Source of the DNA: Apium graveolens
Lineage: Eukaryota; Streptophyta; Magnoliopsida; Apiales; Apiaceae
Direction: 5' to 3'
DNA: 64,000 nucleotides
NCBI RefSeq assembly: GCF_009905375.1
Contig: NC_133649.1
Span: 230,000,102-230,064,101 of the forward strand
How positions within the stretch are numbered: position 1 is the first letter of the stretch; the number at the start of each line of letters is the position of its first letter. Both the position numbers and the translations under genes were made by a program. Of the stretch, positions 33,548-48,300 are shown piece after piece. Under the pieces are notes generated by a model. It was not told the DNA's origin, made no database searches, and was given only the letters and a program-made list of their open reading frames with translations.

Positions 33548-36500
33548 TCATTCCCCCTTAAAAGGATTCTGTCCTCAGAATCACACTAAGGATCAGATAA
33601 TGATACATTCAAGTATCTCACTCTCATTTTCTCAGGTTGATCCCTCAACCTTACAACTTTTCATAAATTTTACTCGTAGCAGTACTCATTACTGAACAGC
33701 CTCTTGCTGATATCATATTATATTAGTTGCTCATATAACTCAACACAAGTCTCCATTTTATATATACAATGGAGCTTAATTAGTCTTCATGAGTATACAC
33801 CTATGAACCTGCTATACGATTGGCGGTGAAGCCAACTCACTTACACTTATATTGCTTCTTTTACTGTCTCAAAAGGACCAGCATAACGCATATTAATTAT
33901 CTTCTCTTTCTATTTCTAGTAATTCGTGCTCATGAACGTTTGTAATACTTACTGGTTGTTGAACCCTATTCCCACATGTTTCTCTGTTCAATTAACCTAG
34001 TTTGTAATTTCTTCCAATCGCGTTCGAGGCTCTTTAATCGTTCCCATAATCTTCTTGTCCATATGCGAATGATATACTGAAACCAGGGCGTATTCGATTT
34101 CTAACATTCTCGAATTTATTCCAAAATTAAAAATTAACAAGAAAATCTCGACTGGATATGATTGACACACAAACTTATTACCAAATCTTATTTTCCTTGA
34201 ATCAAAATCGAGTATATCTGTTGAGCGAAAATCTCTTACTACTTTGAAGAGAATACACTTGCCTGGAGGCATCACCAGCATATTCTAACCCATCTTATCA
34301 TTGATTTTGGTTCTATGTAGTTCTCATACGAAACTAACCGCAATGCTTTCCTTGATGTCTAGTCATATTTAACGTTTAGTCTTTTTTGTGCCATACCATC
34401 AGAACATCTTCTTTGAAATCTATGTCTCGTATCATATTCCCGGAGTAGCTTGAATCCCTTGAGTTATCGTAGCCAAATTCCTATCTTTTAGTTCCGCCTT
34501 ACTTAATGTTCGTTCATCTATGAGTGGTATATACTATTCTGGTTTGACATAATTCATCGTATTTTGAATACTGCTGTTAAATCTCATATCAACCAATATT
34601 GATCATTTATAATTAATTTATGGACCTGATGACGTACCGCCCTTTCTTCAAGTAGCAACTAACCCACCTATTGGAAAACTGTTTATTGATATACGAAAAT
34701 GATTAGGTTTGGATAATCTATCAATAATGATGCATTTAATGCTTTCCTCACCTTTAGTTCTCAGGTGATTTCACTGCGACATCTCCTGATGAAATGTATC
34801 CATCTAGCCTTTGATGTCCCGCCTTAATTCTTGGGTAGGTGTAACATTTATTTACATGTTTTCTCCAATTTTCTCTTCACGTCTGGTTACTAGATATTTT
34901 CTTTTATCCCTCGGTACTTGATCGTACTTCTGAGATGCATTCCATATCTCAGTTAACAAATTTTTCCTTAAATTCTTCACTTTAATCCTGTCCCACATAA
35001 TACCCATGTCTTACCTATATCCTGGCATCTTGTAAAGTTTCTTTATCATTCTTTTGATTCCACTTCTTATCCTATTCCTGTTCTTCATTCTCATAGCTTA
35101 TTCAAAACCAAACTCTTTTCATTAATACACATTTTGATGTCATATCAAATTAGATATCAATACGAACTTTGATGCTCACAACATCCCATTCTGAAGTAAA
35201 CATCAATCATCTATATTAATACCACTTTTGATATTTAACAACAACCTAAGCATCAACATCAATCAGAAACTGAATTAAAACTGTATTCATATTTTATCCA
35301 AACTAGAATTACTTGATAAATCACTTATTATATGATTATCAAAATAATTTGGAAACAAGACGTCCTTTAGTAAAACTTTATTGCAGATGATAAAATCTCT
35401 TTGATTGACTAATAAAATCCATATTGGTGTATGTGTTAATCTCTTCTTCATTCCACCTCCATTTTTCCTTTCCTTCCTTCCTTCTCATTGATTTAACTTA
35501 ACTCTTTAGCTCTTGAAAACATTCTTCTCACTTGTCTATACAAATAACTTTTTATTTCTCTTGTCCATTATAAAGGGCATATTCATCCAAGTAAAGCCTC
35601 ATGCATTTGCAGCAACTTCTGAATTCTACTGGTGTCCATACCTTCTCCAATTCCTCATTGCTTTGATTTCGGATTCGGAGGTCACATCAAACTTTGACTT
35701 AATCTAATTGGAATCGATTTACATCTATCTGACCGTTAATTGGTAAAATTAACCAATTAACTCACTTAATTGATCAATTACACCAAGTGATGACTAGCTA
35801 AATGAAATCAAAGGCCAATTATATATAGTCAAATTGGCTGTAATAACCTTTTTTAAGAGCCGAGATCACAATTATTTGGAGTATCAATATGAATATCAAT
35901 AACACACAGAAGTATACTTTCTATTTTTTAAGAGTAGGGTATTTTCCGAAAAATTTGGGCAACATCTCTTTTATATTATTGACTACCAGTAGGGCTCAAG
36001 CCGACACCAATAATCAATCCCACGACCAACCATCAACCAAGAAGTAGACCAATCAACTTCCACCTTCTAAACTTACCATTTCACCATCACAAACCATCCA
36101 GTATAACCCATATTTTAGTTCAACTTAAGATTATAGCGAACAATTCTTATTATACCATACCTTTTCATATATCTTCTGATTATAACAGAATATTACTAAT
36201 GAGTGCATTTACAAATTATTCTAAAATTCTGCTAGTTCGTGCTCCAATTCAAGCTCTCTAATTAGCAATTTATTCATCCTTGAAAACATACACTTGTTCC
36301 CATTAGTAAACTTGTTCGACTTCTGATAACGAGTACGTGGTCTTAACCAACACTCGTATAATATTGTGAAAGAATTCCTTTAGTTTTAAAGCATTATTAA
36401 AAAAATTCACAGTTGAATCACCATATCTTCATCTCTACCTATGCCTTTCCATACTGAACCTTCTTTGCTGGCTCAGTTATGAGTATCAAATTTACCATAA

Positions 36501-39152
36501 CTCACTTACTTAAGTGGAAAAACCCAACCATTCCTTAAAGAACACACTCAAAGTTTATTCGTAACTAGCACTTCTTCGATCTTGAACCTTCATGACAGTA
36601 TCTCCCACATGATTGAGGTATGCTTCATCTTCACAATGTACTAATCAATTATCTAGTTATTATTAAAATAAATTTCATTCGCTTCCGTTATCCAATCAAT
36701 CATTTGCCTTATCCGATATACGCAGCTTTACTTTCTTATTTCTCTAGTTAATTTACCTCATATGGTTTGCTAACTACTTCAATTCACACCAAAATCTCAG
36801 ACTCGAAACGTATCATGCATATAGATTTCCGCCTTTGATTTGATGTCCTTGTACAACCACGTCATTGGCATAATGATTTTTCTCTGCACGTATATGTCCA
36901 CCATTTATTGGCTTACAATTATCCACACTCATCATATAACCTCATATGCTACACAGATTCATTTCACTTCCTTTTAAAAATATTCAAAGAATATACCTTA
37001 CACAAGAAGGAAATTTGTGTATGTGATTCTGTTTGGAAAGCTTTTGTAAGGAATAAGAGTACAAGGAAACAATCGGAAGGATCCATGAATCAACAAATCA
37101 TAATTGAAGAGGAAAGAATGAATGATGATTTGGATATGAGTGAGACAACCATATTTGTACTCAAGATGGCCAGTCTTTTATACTATATGGCATATATCAC
37201 AGGATTAGGTGGCGTCCCACCAGACTCTTTGTCATTTCGATGAGGCGTCACACCATAACACTACTTGTCTCAATCGGAAAGCAATATTTTGATGGAGGAA
37301 TGATTTAAAAAAGATTCAATAATTTCTTGTCACCTTATAGAGCTGATCATGAAAGAAGTTCATACTTAACTCGAGATTCACAAGAATATATAGAATTATG
37401 GGAAAGAATGAAACCATTAGTCGCCATCCACATTTCATCTGTTTATAACTTCAACGCTTGTCCGATCAATAGATCCCATTCTGAGTCATTTATTAAGTTT
37501 AGAAAGTTCTCTACATTGCCTTCTTAAATCGATCATTAAAATAAATTCCCATATACTGGGTCTTGTATCTTTCGCGTTGCGTTTCCATGTTTATAATTCG
37601 ACTTTATATGCAGTCTTAAGAGATTTACACTCATAACTTCAAATTTTGCTTATGCTGCTGATCGTTCAGCATATCGCCTCTCTTGCTAATAACGTTCTTC
37701 CTTTAGAAAGTATGGATATTTCCTCAATCTTTTTTGCTCATACTCAGCTTCTTGTGAATCGACGTATTCTTCGAACTCTAATCGTCTCAGAAATTGGATG
37801 AACAGTTTCTCCGTACATTGGTTTTATCATTAAACTTGTCAGACATTATTTACATTATTCTGTTAGGATCAATCAAATCTTCTCCATAATAGCGAGTCCA
37901 CTTGGCCTTCTAAACGAACTATACTAACTTCTAGAACAAGTATTCTTCTAGATAATCCAAATATTATAATAATCGAGAAACTCAAGGAGTAATCAGACAA
38001 CCAAGTTTTAAAACTTGTTTTGTTTAAAGGACTTTTAGAAAAAATTTGTTAAGAAAATCTCTTTCGAAAACTGGTTTAAATTTTTTAAAATCATACACTT
38101 GGTCATCATTACTATATGAGTTGGTTGTCGTTCTTTTCAACCACTATAAAGTATCAAATTGAGAACACGATCAGATAAAAGCTCATTTATTTCTGTATAT
38201 CCTCTATCCCTCGTTGGGTCCATTTTACCTTCATTGGTCGATAAAAATTCCAATTACAGTTGCATATTATCTTATTCAATGCTTCTCTTCAAATCTTCCA
38301 TATTAGTAACATTCACATCATCACCTCTTACGATTACTAAGTGTAACAGGTTTATCCAATAATCATCAAATCTATTTTTATAAAACAAGGTTAATTAATA
38401 TCACATCACATTACTACTATACGCATCATGTTTGGTCATAATATCATCATCTACTTCCAAGAAAATTCTTGATTTCCAATCTTTTCTAACTTCTTTAAAA
38501 TCAATCTAGCTCACTCCACAAGATAGTCATAGGTGGGGTACTTACTAGTAGCTCCATATAACCTGGTAGCGGCTATCTTCCGGAACGTATGTACCCTCAT
38601 TCTAGTTTCTTTCTCATATTTCTTAATACCTTGTGTACTCACCATATGCTGTAGCTCTCGAATCCATCATTATTGGTGTTGTTACTTCATAAGACGGGTT
38701 CTAAACGAATGTTATTGAACAAGATGTAGAGTAGACATAAATAATGCACTCACAGTTGAATATCCGGTAGAACCAAAATTAGCATATGGGGGATTCTCGA
38801 ATAGGTAGTCTCGTATCAGGGAATGGGATAATAACGTGAAAAGGTGCAATCACCGCAACAGGATGTGATATGGCTAACACCGGTAGATGAGCAGGGCGTG
38901 AATCAGATGATGGTCCTCCGACTGAATTCTCTGAATGATCAGATGATACCGGAATAAAAGAATCTGCCATTGCCGCTATTTGACGATCGCGTCGCTAGAT
39001 AAGAATCTCGAATCTCATCATTAATCATACCAAAACCTACTATACCGTCGCACTCAACCTCTCGACGTCCTATATTTCTATTTCTTAATCCTAATCCTAA
39101 CCCTCTATCCATTCCTGACATTTTAAGCTTGTTTCAGTGACTTATAACCTGT
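33548..39152 (-). other. Gypsy A internal region, no intact genes
   Basis: The sequence begins (+ strand) TTCCCCCTTAAAAGG, a reversed polypurine tract like that of gypsy B. No gag, protease, reverse transcriptase or integrase motif could be found on the minus strand. Two overlapping minus-strand frames right after the primer site (39121-38939 and 38970-38779) occupy the position of the extra pre-gag frame of element B. They may be its remnant, but I see no firm sequence match. Confidence 0.5.
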
Positions 39153-39165
39153 GGCTCTGATGCCA
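39153..39165 (-). other. Gypsy A primer-binding site
   Basis: On the minus strand it reads TGGCATCAGAGCC, four bases inside the right LTR, and is complementary to initiator-methionine tRNA. Confidence 0.85.
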
Positions 39166-39169
39166 AAAC

Positions 39170-39491
39170 TGTAACGCCCTCCAAACCCGGGTCAGAAGTT
39201 TGGGGCTCACAACACACACCACAATATATAAACCTATATATAAAATATAATATGCATTGACCTTTCTTTACACAACCACAGATCGCAATAGGTTAAAGTA
39301 TGAAAAGCAGACACAGCCTTAACTTTTATTACATCGTACCAAATCCCAACTAGTTCAACTTACAATTGCTAATGATATCATTCTTACAATCTTGCATAAC
39401 TCATCGACAATATAAAGCTCCTGCTGGCTCGATCCGACTTAACCTGGAATCCTAGCTCGCACACTGGACTGGGAATCCTCATTACCAATAA
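39170..39491 (-). repeat. Gypsy A right (5') LTR, first fragment
   Basis: It is homologous to 30058-30385, with roughly 6% differences by eye. A LINE T-tract starts at 39492. The LTR resumes near 63700. Confidence 0.85.
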
Positions 39492-39629
39492 TTTTTTTTT
39501 TTTTTGCTAAATGTGTGTATATATACGAAAAGAAACAGGGATCAACCCAATGCTCTATGAAAGGCCATAGAGAGGGTGCTATCTATAGCCAATCTCAGAA
39601 AAAGATTGGAGATAGAAAGCCTAAAGCAA

Positions 39630-42600
39630 CTACAAATCAGAAGTAATACAAGGAAGTAAATCAGGCCTATTACAGACTAATTTAGAGAACCAAACAGAAC
39701 TATGAAGCCTAGCTACAAAGTCTCTAATAATGCACTGCATGAGCTTGGAGGGGCCAAGGATTCTTGAGTTGTGAGCACGAGCATTATGCTCCCTCCAAAG
39801 GTGATAATAGAAAATTTGCACAAGACAAAGGGCAAGCAAACTCCTCGGCTTGTCCTCAATAATAGCCAAGTGGTGAAGTAAAGTGAGCCAAGTGTCACCA
39901 ATAACCGGGAGTCCTACTAGAGCCAGGAGCCGAACCAGGATCCAACGACTATACGTGTAATGCACAAACAAATGAGAGTCAGTCTCCCTGCCTCCAATGC
40001 ATAGAAAACACTACTGTGAATCAGAAATACCAAATCTATGCAATCTATCCAAAGTGCTAAGTCTACCATGACAAAGGAGCCACTCATGGTGAGCATAACT
40101 ACTAACTCGAAGCCTATGCCAAACCACTTTGTGCCAAGTGACTACTTCTCCCCTGTTTCTGATTTAATTCCAAATGTGGCACGTTTTGACCTTGATTGCC
40201 ACAATACTATCCCAAAGAAGAGTATCCATCCCACTAGAGTTGATTGCAGGAAAATCAAAGGCTTGGAGCCAATGCTCAAGTAAAGGATCCAAGTGATGAT
40301 GTCTAGAATTTGGTCTCGGGAGGCTCCAGGATCTAGAGTTGATGATTTTACTCACCATATCACGAGAGTGCAAACCACATTGAGTGATAATTGGTGAAGA
40401 GTCAGAATCTGCCAAACAAACTCCTCCCCACCAAGGGTCAAACCACAATGAGATTGTGTCACCTGTGCCAACAGAATATGAAAGAAATTGGAGTGCCACT
40501 CTTCGAAGCTTCAAGACCTTTCTCCAAATCCATGAGCAATCCGTAGGAATAGTTAAAGTCCAGAAGTGCTTGTGTTTTAGCACGGTTGCATTAACCCAAC
40601 GAGGCCAAAGAGAAGTAGATTTAGTCACCACCCGAAGCAAGTGCCCAAGAATTTGAGCTCTATTCCAATAATCATATTTTTGAGAACAAGCCCCCCTTCC
40701 TCCTTTGGGAGACAAATAACATTCCAAGCAACTTTTTCCCCTCCCTTGTGATTAATGTTACCTTTCCATAGGAACCAAATCAACAGTGACTGTATAGTGG
40801 CATGAAAAGTAGCAGGCAACATAAAGTGATTACACCAGAAAGCCTCAATTGCATTCAACACAGATTTGATAAGAAGGACACGCCCTGCTAGAGACAATAA
40901 TAAAGTAGCCCAAGAGTGCATTCTAGAAGTGATTTTATCGATTAGGGGCATGCAATCATTAACACTTAACAAAGAAGATATCAATGGAACCCCAAGGAAT
41001 TTAACAGGAAGAGTACCTCTTAGGATGCATAAAGTGTCAAACCAAGCCAAGAAACCACTATCGCAGTTGCAAACAAAGCTTGTACTCTTGGTGATGCTAG
41101 GAACCAAGCCCCTCCACTCAGAAAATTTGGCAATAGTGTTCAAAATGTGTTGAACCGAGTCCTTGGAGCCATGAGAGAAAAAAAGAACATCATCGGCAAA
41201 GAATATATGGTTGATCTTGAGCTCCTTGCAATGCCAATGAAATTTGAAGTTGGCAGGAGTGTTATTAAGAATGCTAGACAAAATATTCATGCAAAGAGCA
41301 AAAATATAAGGGGACATGGGGTCCCCTTGCCTTAGGCCTTTAGTGCCTCCAAAGTAGCCATGAATAACACCATTAAGTTTGATAGAGAACTTGGTAGTGC
41401 AAAGACAAGACTTGATTCAATTAATCATCAAATCAGGAAATCTCATCTTATATAGAACAGCTGAAATGAAGTCCCAACGAAGTGAGTCAAAAGCTTTATG
41501 CAAGTCAATCTTGAGAGCACACTTGGGCAATCCAATTTCTTTATCGTAGCCTCTTAATAACTCCTGAGCCAACAATACATTATCAGAAATAGAGCATCCC
41601 GGGATGAAGGCTGACTGAGCTATATCAACAACCGAGGGCATAATAAGCTTGAGTCTCATTGCAATAATCTTCGAAATACATTTGTACAAGACAGAGCACA
41701 AATAAATTAGTCTAAAATCTTGCATTCGGGTTGGAGTCACCGTTTTAGGGATCAAGGCTATGAAAGTTGAGTTAACTCCCGAGGGCATGGAGCCTGATTG
41801 AAAAAAGTACTTCACAACATCACAAAAACTAGTACCAGTGATATGCCAAGTAGCAAGAAAAAATTCCACGTTTATACCATCAGGGCCATGAGCCTTGTTT
41901 CTTTTCATTTTTCTAACTGTGTCATAGATCAAGTTGTCAGTCACCGGAGCTGTCAAAGCTCGAGCTTGGTCTACACTTAGCTCCTTGCAATTAACCAAAG
42001 ACAAGTCCACATGATTTGAATTACAAGGGCTCCCAAGGAGTTGAGAGAAGTAACTAACAGTAACCTGGGCACAGTGAGTTTGCCCATGAACAAGATTTCC
42101 CTCACCATCTTCAAGAGTCAAGACCTTGTTTCTATTCCAATTAACTTTACACTGCTGGTGAAAAAATGAATTGTTGTTGTCACCAAGGTGGAGCCACTTC
42201 ACCCTAGCTTTTTGAAGCAAAAAAGACTCTTCCTGAGTTAAAGCGGCAGTGAGATTAACAATGAGGTTCTTTTCTTCACTTAAAACCTGAGAATCAGTAG
42301 AGGAGCCCATAGATGCTTGAAAATCTTCAAGAGCAGCACGAGACAAATGCACATTGGATTGAATGTTACCATGGTCCTTGTTGAGTTGTTTGAGCAAGGG
42401 TTTGGTGTGCTTGAGCTTAGCACTAAATTGAGCCATGGGAAAACCAACACAATTCAAGGCCCAAGCCGAAGCCACCAAGTCTAAAAAACCCGGGATATCA
42501 ACCATAAAATTGAAAATATGAAAGGGCTTACAGTACTTATTAAGCTGCATAGGCTCCTCAAAGAGAAAGGGATTGTGGTCCATCAGGCCTCGGTTTTTAA

Positions 42601-43248
42601 CCATGACACTGCCCTCAGAAAAAGTATTAAACCAAATAACATTGGTCACCATTCTATCAAAACATTTATGAATAGGGGCCTGGAGCCATTTGTTAAACCA
42701 AGTGAATTTGTCCCCCACAGTGCGCATTTGCTCCAAGCCACTGTCAACCAAACAATCTTTGAAAGTTTGCATGTCGGGAGTCTAATGCTCTCTACCACCA
42801 CAAACTTCATCAAGATTAGTGATACAATTGAAGTCACCAAGGAAAGCCCAAGGCAATAAAGTACTACTAAAAGACAACATGTAGTCCCAAAGAGAAATTC
42901 GATCTATTACATCATTAAAAGCATAAATAAAAGTTACAAGCACATTCAAGTCTTTCTCAATAAACCTAGAATTACAAGTGATATGTTGCCCTAATTTTGA
43001 ATGCACTGAAACCTCCCAAACATTAGGGTTCTAACCCACCCATATCCTCCTGTTGTATTGATGCTCATAGTTAAAGATTCATCGCCAATTTTTGTTAATT
43101 TTCTTCAAAATGCCCGCAACATTAGAGACCTTGACTTTAGTTTCTAGAACTCTCATAAAATCAATTTTATTCGAGGATATGAAATTCTGTAATTTTTTTG
43201 ATAAGGGCCCTTGTTGATGCCCCTAACATTCCATGAGGCAAACCTCAT
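39630..43248 (-). pseudogene. LINE ORF2: endonuclease and reverse transcriptase
   Basis: The start at 43248 gives MRFASWNVRGINKG, the usual opening of the apurinic-type endonuclease that nicks the target. Further endonuclease sequence is FLGDFNCI (about 42835). The reverse transcriptase shows HGPDGIN, KIDLHKAFDS and RQGDPMSPY, with the FADD active site at 41200-41189. A zinc-binding zf-RVT tail (WREHNARAHN) ends the frame near 39630, with no RNase H. Stops in frame include 42784-42782 (TAG) and 41419-41417 (TGA), and frameshifts lie near 40650 and elsewhere. The protein cannot be made whole. Confidence 0.88.
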
Positions 43249-45299
43249 TGCAAACGTTTGAGAATGGTTGGACTGGAAGCCAGCTTGGTTCCTTGTCCTG
43301 GGCTTTGCCTGGGGCTCTGTTTTGGACTTTTCCTGTAGGTCACTTGAGTGAACCTTTCATCATCAACAATAGCTTTAGATTTTGGTGGCAGGGGAGCTGA
43401 TGCCCTGAGTGCAATCACCACAGGTCTTGTAGGAGTAGTGGCAATGGCTTGAGGCGCAACTGGAACCACTGAAGCCAACATTGGAGCCAACACATCTTGT
43501 CTCCTCCCTCTTCTTCATTTCTGATTACAGGCGACTTGGGCAACATATGTGCAATATCACCACAAGGCTCGATTGAGGGCTCTAAATACCCAAATTGCAC
43601 AGATTTGTCAGTAGTGGCACAAGGCTCCCTCTGCACACTAGTATGCTCAATGGGCAAAGGCACAGCAGGCGCACGCACGGTTGGCGTGCACACGGTGACG
43701 GGCACAACATTACTAACAACAGGCATGTCACAATGAGCATTATGATCAGCCTCAACTTCACTAGATTCAACAACACCAATAGATTCAATCACAACATCTT
43801 CAACAACTTCCACAGCCTCACCAACCTCACCAACAATAGCTGCACTAGGATCCACATCAAAATTCTCAAGATCATTACCATTTATGACATCTTCAAGCTT
43901 TTGATCATCATCAAGAACAACATCACATCCTAGAAACTCATCAACAACCATAAAATTTATATCACCAGTAGTTTGCTCAAGTTGCTCACTAACAGGTTGC
44001 TCAATTTGCTCATTCAAAACTGGCTCTTTGCCCTTGAAATTAGTTGATTGTCATGGGACCTTGGCCTTAGCTTGAGCGGAAGGCCTGTTCCTGGGAGTAG
44101 GTTTAGTAGCATTAGGATTATTGGCACACCGAGAGAATGAGTGACCAAAGGCTTTGCACAAGCTACAAGAGTAGGGCAACTGAGGGTAAACATTAGACAT
44201 CTTGACCAACTCAGAGTTTCCATGCTCATCTTCAACTGGAACCCAAATAAAATCAGGCTTAGGGCTTGAATAAGATAACATAATTTGAACTGAAGCAAAT
44301 CGTAATGGTTCAAACCTAGCAGTATTTTCATCAAACTTTAAAGGAATGCCCACTGCCTTGGCTATAAAAGTAAGGCCCTCCCGAGACCAATAAGAATGAG
44401 GAACTTCTTCAAATTTAACCCAGCAATGGACTATTTCTATGACATTCTTTTTGAACTTATTGGCTTCCATCCATGAAGCCAAATACATTGTTTTCCCACC
44501 AACTTGAATCGAATTTAGGGCAAGAATAGTATTCTTTTCTTGAACCGAGGCAAACTTGAAAGTAAAGTAGCCTTTTGAACTATAAAAGACCCTTGACAAA
44601 CCTTTGTTATTTCACAATTTGAAGGCATGATCCCTTACAAACTTAAAATCGAAGCTTTCACCAATGAAATGCCCTATAAGGCTAGTACTCCACATTTTTC
44701 TTGCATTCACTAGAAATTCCTTGGGTTGCTTAAGAGTGGCAAACCCATCATCATTGAAAGTAATTTGAACATTAGCATTTTGACCTGAACCCGTGATTGG
44801 AATGTTTTTTTTGCAATAATAGAACTCCAATTACCCAAAACAGGGGAGGGGTTTTGAGTGGACAAAAAAATAGGCTCCGTAGAGTTAGTGTTAACAGTTG
44901 GGACATGCTCAACATTATCAACATTGTCAACATGAGCAACATTAGCATTACCATTTTCTTTAGGAGCGAAAATAGTCAAATGCCATTATGAACTTGAATA
45001 ATATCTTGCAAATCTTCTAGGACAGGGGCAGAAACATTACCTTTCTTAGTAACTGAATTAGTAGACTTGGTTTGAGATTGCTTAGAGGAGTGAGATGAAA
45101 CTGCACCTTGACTTGGACCAGGTTCTTGCCTAGCAGAGCCTCCCGCAAGAATGAGACTTGTCTCTTCTTGAACTCGTCGGAGAGTTTTTGGTAAAATTAG
45201 CAAGGGGTTGGCCACTTCTTCAAACAACAAAGCATGGTTGGGAGCTGATAAGGCTAGCATTGGTTGCAAATTAACATAATTATGCCCAATGAGGTCGGA
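43249..45299 (-). pseudogene. LINE ORF1 (gag-like, DUF4283 and zinc knuckle), main part
   Basis: ORF1 encodes an RNA-binding protein. From 5' to 3' there is an N-terminal segment (MSDLIGHNYVNL onward), a DUF4283 domain (about 44830-44270, with WSREGLTFIAKAVGIPLKF) and a zinc knuckle (CSLCKAFGHSFSRC, about 44150). An acidic stretch (43990-43700) and a basic proline/serine tail follow. It is split into several frames by frameshifts. The true start is on the far side of the nested LTR, at 63441. Confidence 0.8.
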
Positions 45300-45304
45300 C
45301 ATCT

Positions 45305-48300
45305 TGTGACGACTGAGAATTATGCGACGTAATTAAGTGAATAAAGTATGTGTTATGTGATGTGATTATAATTATGTGACTAAGTGATGATTATTTGTCA
45401 TATCTGTATACTAGAGTTTAGGAGCGTGGATAAAAACGTTCCAATTTAAAGAGTCAACTTAAAAGATAAGCTGTGGTGTCGGGCCGTCAGGTAGAACGGA
45501 ACCCGTCCTAATATGGAGTTAAAGAATATAAAATGTGAATTATGTGTGATTGAATGAAATGAATGAGTAAATGAAGTATTTTGTCCTAAGTGACGTGTTG
45601 ATTGATAATAAGAATAAGAAGCGTAATTGAAACGCTGAGCGTCGGGCCGTCAGGCTGAACGTGACCCGGTACGCGTAAAAGAGGATAAAGATTAAAGAAG
45701 GATAAATTCTATAATCAGACCTGAGTCGTTATGTGACTGTATATGTGTGATTGCTTGACTGTATGCATGACTATGTGTTCTGTGTCAATTTTGTGAATTT
45801 TAAAGGAATTACGTGATTTAAATAATGGTTTAATTAACCTTCACGTATTTTTATAAAATCATTCGAGTAAGATAAAAATATGGGATTTGTTTTGTTATCA
45901 TCTTAGTGGACCTAGAGACTTTTTAAAAATGATAAGTGAATTTATGTGATGGTCTTTGAATTTTTAAATTGATTTTATGAGAAAAATGTTATTATTAAAA
46001 CAAGTTTGTGAAATTCATATAAAATCAACCGTTCGCTCAAAAATTCATTATGAGTAATGGTTGGAAAGCTAATTTCGAGATCTACATGTTAAAGATCTTT
46101 ATTCAAAACAATTTCATCTTTCCGAGAGAAGCATTTGCAGATCAACTCTATTTTCTTTTAAGGATAAAAAGAGAATCACGGTATACTCTCTTTTCTTTTT
46201 CTTCCCGAGCCCTTCTCTTCTTTTCTCTCTTTTCTCTCGTTTTTCTCTCTCTCTCTCGGATTTTTCTCTCCCTCTCGGTACACTCTCTCTCTTCACTCTC
46301 TCTCACTTGTTCTTCATTCATTTTCGGGTATGGAACCCTGATTGTGTGAGAAATAGAGATAACTACTTATATTCATTCATGCATGTAGCTATTTTTAAGT
46401 TTTTGGGAGAGATCAAAGTTGAGTTTGGTGGTTTTTGAGTTCGGCTTTCATGAAAACAAAAGGGGTTTGTGTTTTGAATAAGGATATGTGTTTGCATGTG
46501 TGTATTACTTGTGAAAATGGGTGGTTGATGGTTGGAAACCCCCGAATGGGGGCACCACCGAGATGCCACGACCACCGGTAATGAACTCCAGTGAACTGGT
46601 GGTGAGCCATGATGTTAAAAACTGAGCTCTAGAACCTTAAAATCAAATATTCGTGTTTGCATGTGGTGTTTTGATAAAAAGGCCGAATGGCCCTTACTAT
46701 TTTAGGAAATCATGTTGATTGTATTAAAATGATTGAGTTATTGATTTGATGTTGAATTATAGGTTGATTTGTGATTTAAAGATTAAGGATATCAATTTGC
46801 ATGTTTTGTTTTTGAAAAACCCGAATGGTTTTGATCTTTTAAGTTATTGATTTGAGTTAACTTGTTTAAAGTAATTTGGATTGGTTAACGGATTAAAAAG
46901 GAATGAAAATTGTTGTCGTATGCTAAGTTTAGGTTCGGATTTTGTGTTAATAAGAAAGGAAATTGATTTTTGTGAGATAATCTTGGTAAACACTAAGTTT
47001 ATATGGCCTAAAAGTGATTGCATGTTAGTTTTAAAGAAGATCAAGATATGCATGTCATTGATTTATCCTTGAGATGTAAATTTGAGTTTTTGCCGAATGG
47101 GAATTGAGTTAAAAAGAGACTAATTTGATGAATACGTGGATGCATGTTGTGATTTAGGTGAAATTCGATTGTGTTAAGAAATTTTAGTTGGTTTACTTGA
47201 TAAAAATGAAGTGTTTGATATAATGATGAGTTGAAATTGAATTGCATACGAGCATGTATGTATGTTTTGGTTCGAATGGTTGTTGATAAAGAAAAGGGTG
47301 TTAGTTTAAAAGTTGGCTTATGCTAAGAATAAGGATGCATGGTGTAATTTTGAGAAATTTGATTGTATATGTATGATTATGGTTCGAATTTTTTATGATT
47401 AAAAGAAAGGAGAATGATTCTTTAATGGTTCTGAATGAGCTATGTGTCTATATGAATTAAAATGCGTATTTGGTTGATTTTGTGTGATAAAGCCAAATAG
47501 GCCATAGGGATTAAAAGTCAAAAACTTGGTTTTTATGATCAAAAGGATGATTGAAGGCGTATAAGTGAATATCTATGAATTTGTTTGCTTGACTGTAGTA
47601 TGTGGTTCGAATTAAGGAACAAAAGAAAAAGGGAACTAAGTTGATTGATTTTAAAAGATATAAGTGATAGTTATGGACGTAAATGTTTGGTTGTGAATAA
47701 ATCTTGTGCTCGTAAGAGTTATAATAGTGTGATTTGAGAAATAGCTAAGATTAAGCAAGTGTGCTTCGATTGTTAAGTATATAATGATATAAAAGTTACG
47801 AAAAAGAGATATGCTATGTGCTTATATGTATAAGCTATATTCGTATGCTCGAGTCGAGGTTATAATCGAGTTATCGTATAGAGTGATCATTCCGGGAACG
47901 AGAGTTGAGAATCTGATTAAAGTTTTGGTTTTATTGTAGATTCGGAGCGTGAGGGCATTCAGGCTAGGAAAGGAAAAGGATTTACTAGGTGGCAGTAGTT
48001 CAACCTTCAGGAAAGCAAATCCAGGCAAGTAACTCTGATTACTTGTGTAATTGGTCATAAAGAGATTGTTGTTCATACCATGTAGAGTATTGAACTGTTT
48101 AAGTATGAAAACCCTTGCTTTATGAAACCCTGATATTGATTTAAAGTACCCTTGTTCTTGATAATCTGTTATTGACAAGCCTATTGATTTCACCCTTTGA
48201 TAATCTGTCCTTTCTGTTCAAGTTACCTATTAAGCCATGAATTGTATTGAACCTTTTAATTATCTTTGTTAACCCTGTTTAATGATATCCTGTTTCTCTT

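Noticed and set aside
36908..37243. 111-codon plus-strand frame inside gypsy A
   Set aside because: No recognisable domain, and it runs antisense to the element. Kept only as part of the non-coding interior.
46050..46349. Serine/leucine-rich 99-codon frame in solo LTR C
   Set aside because: It is produced by a CT-rich low-complexity stretch.
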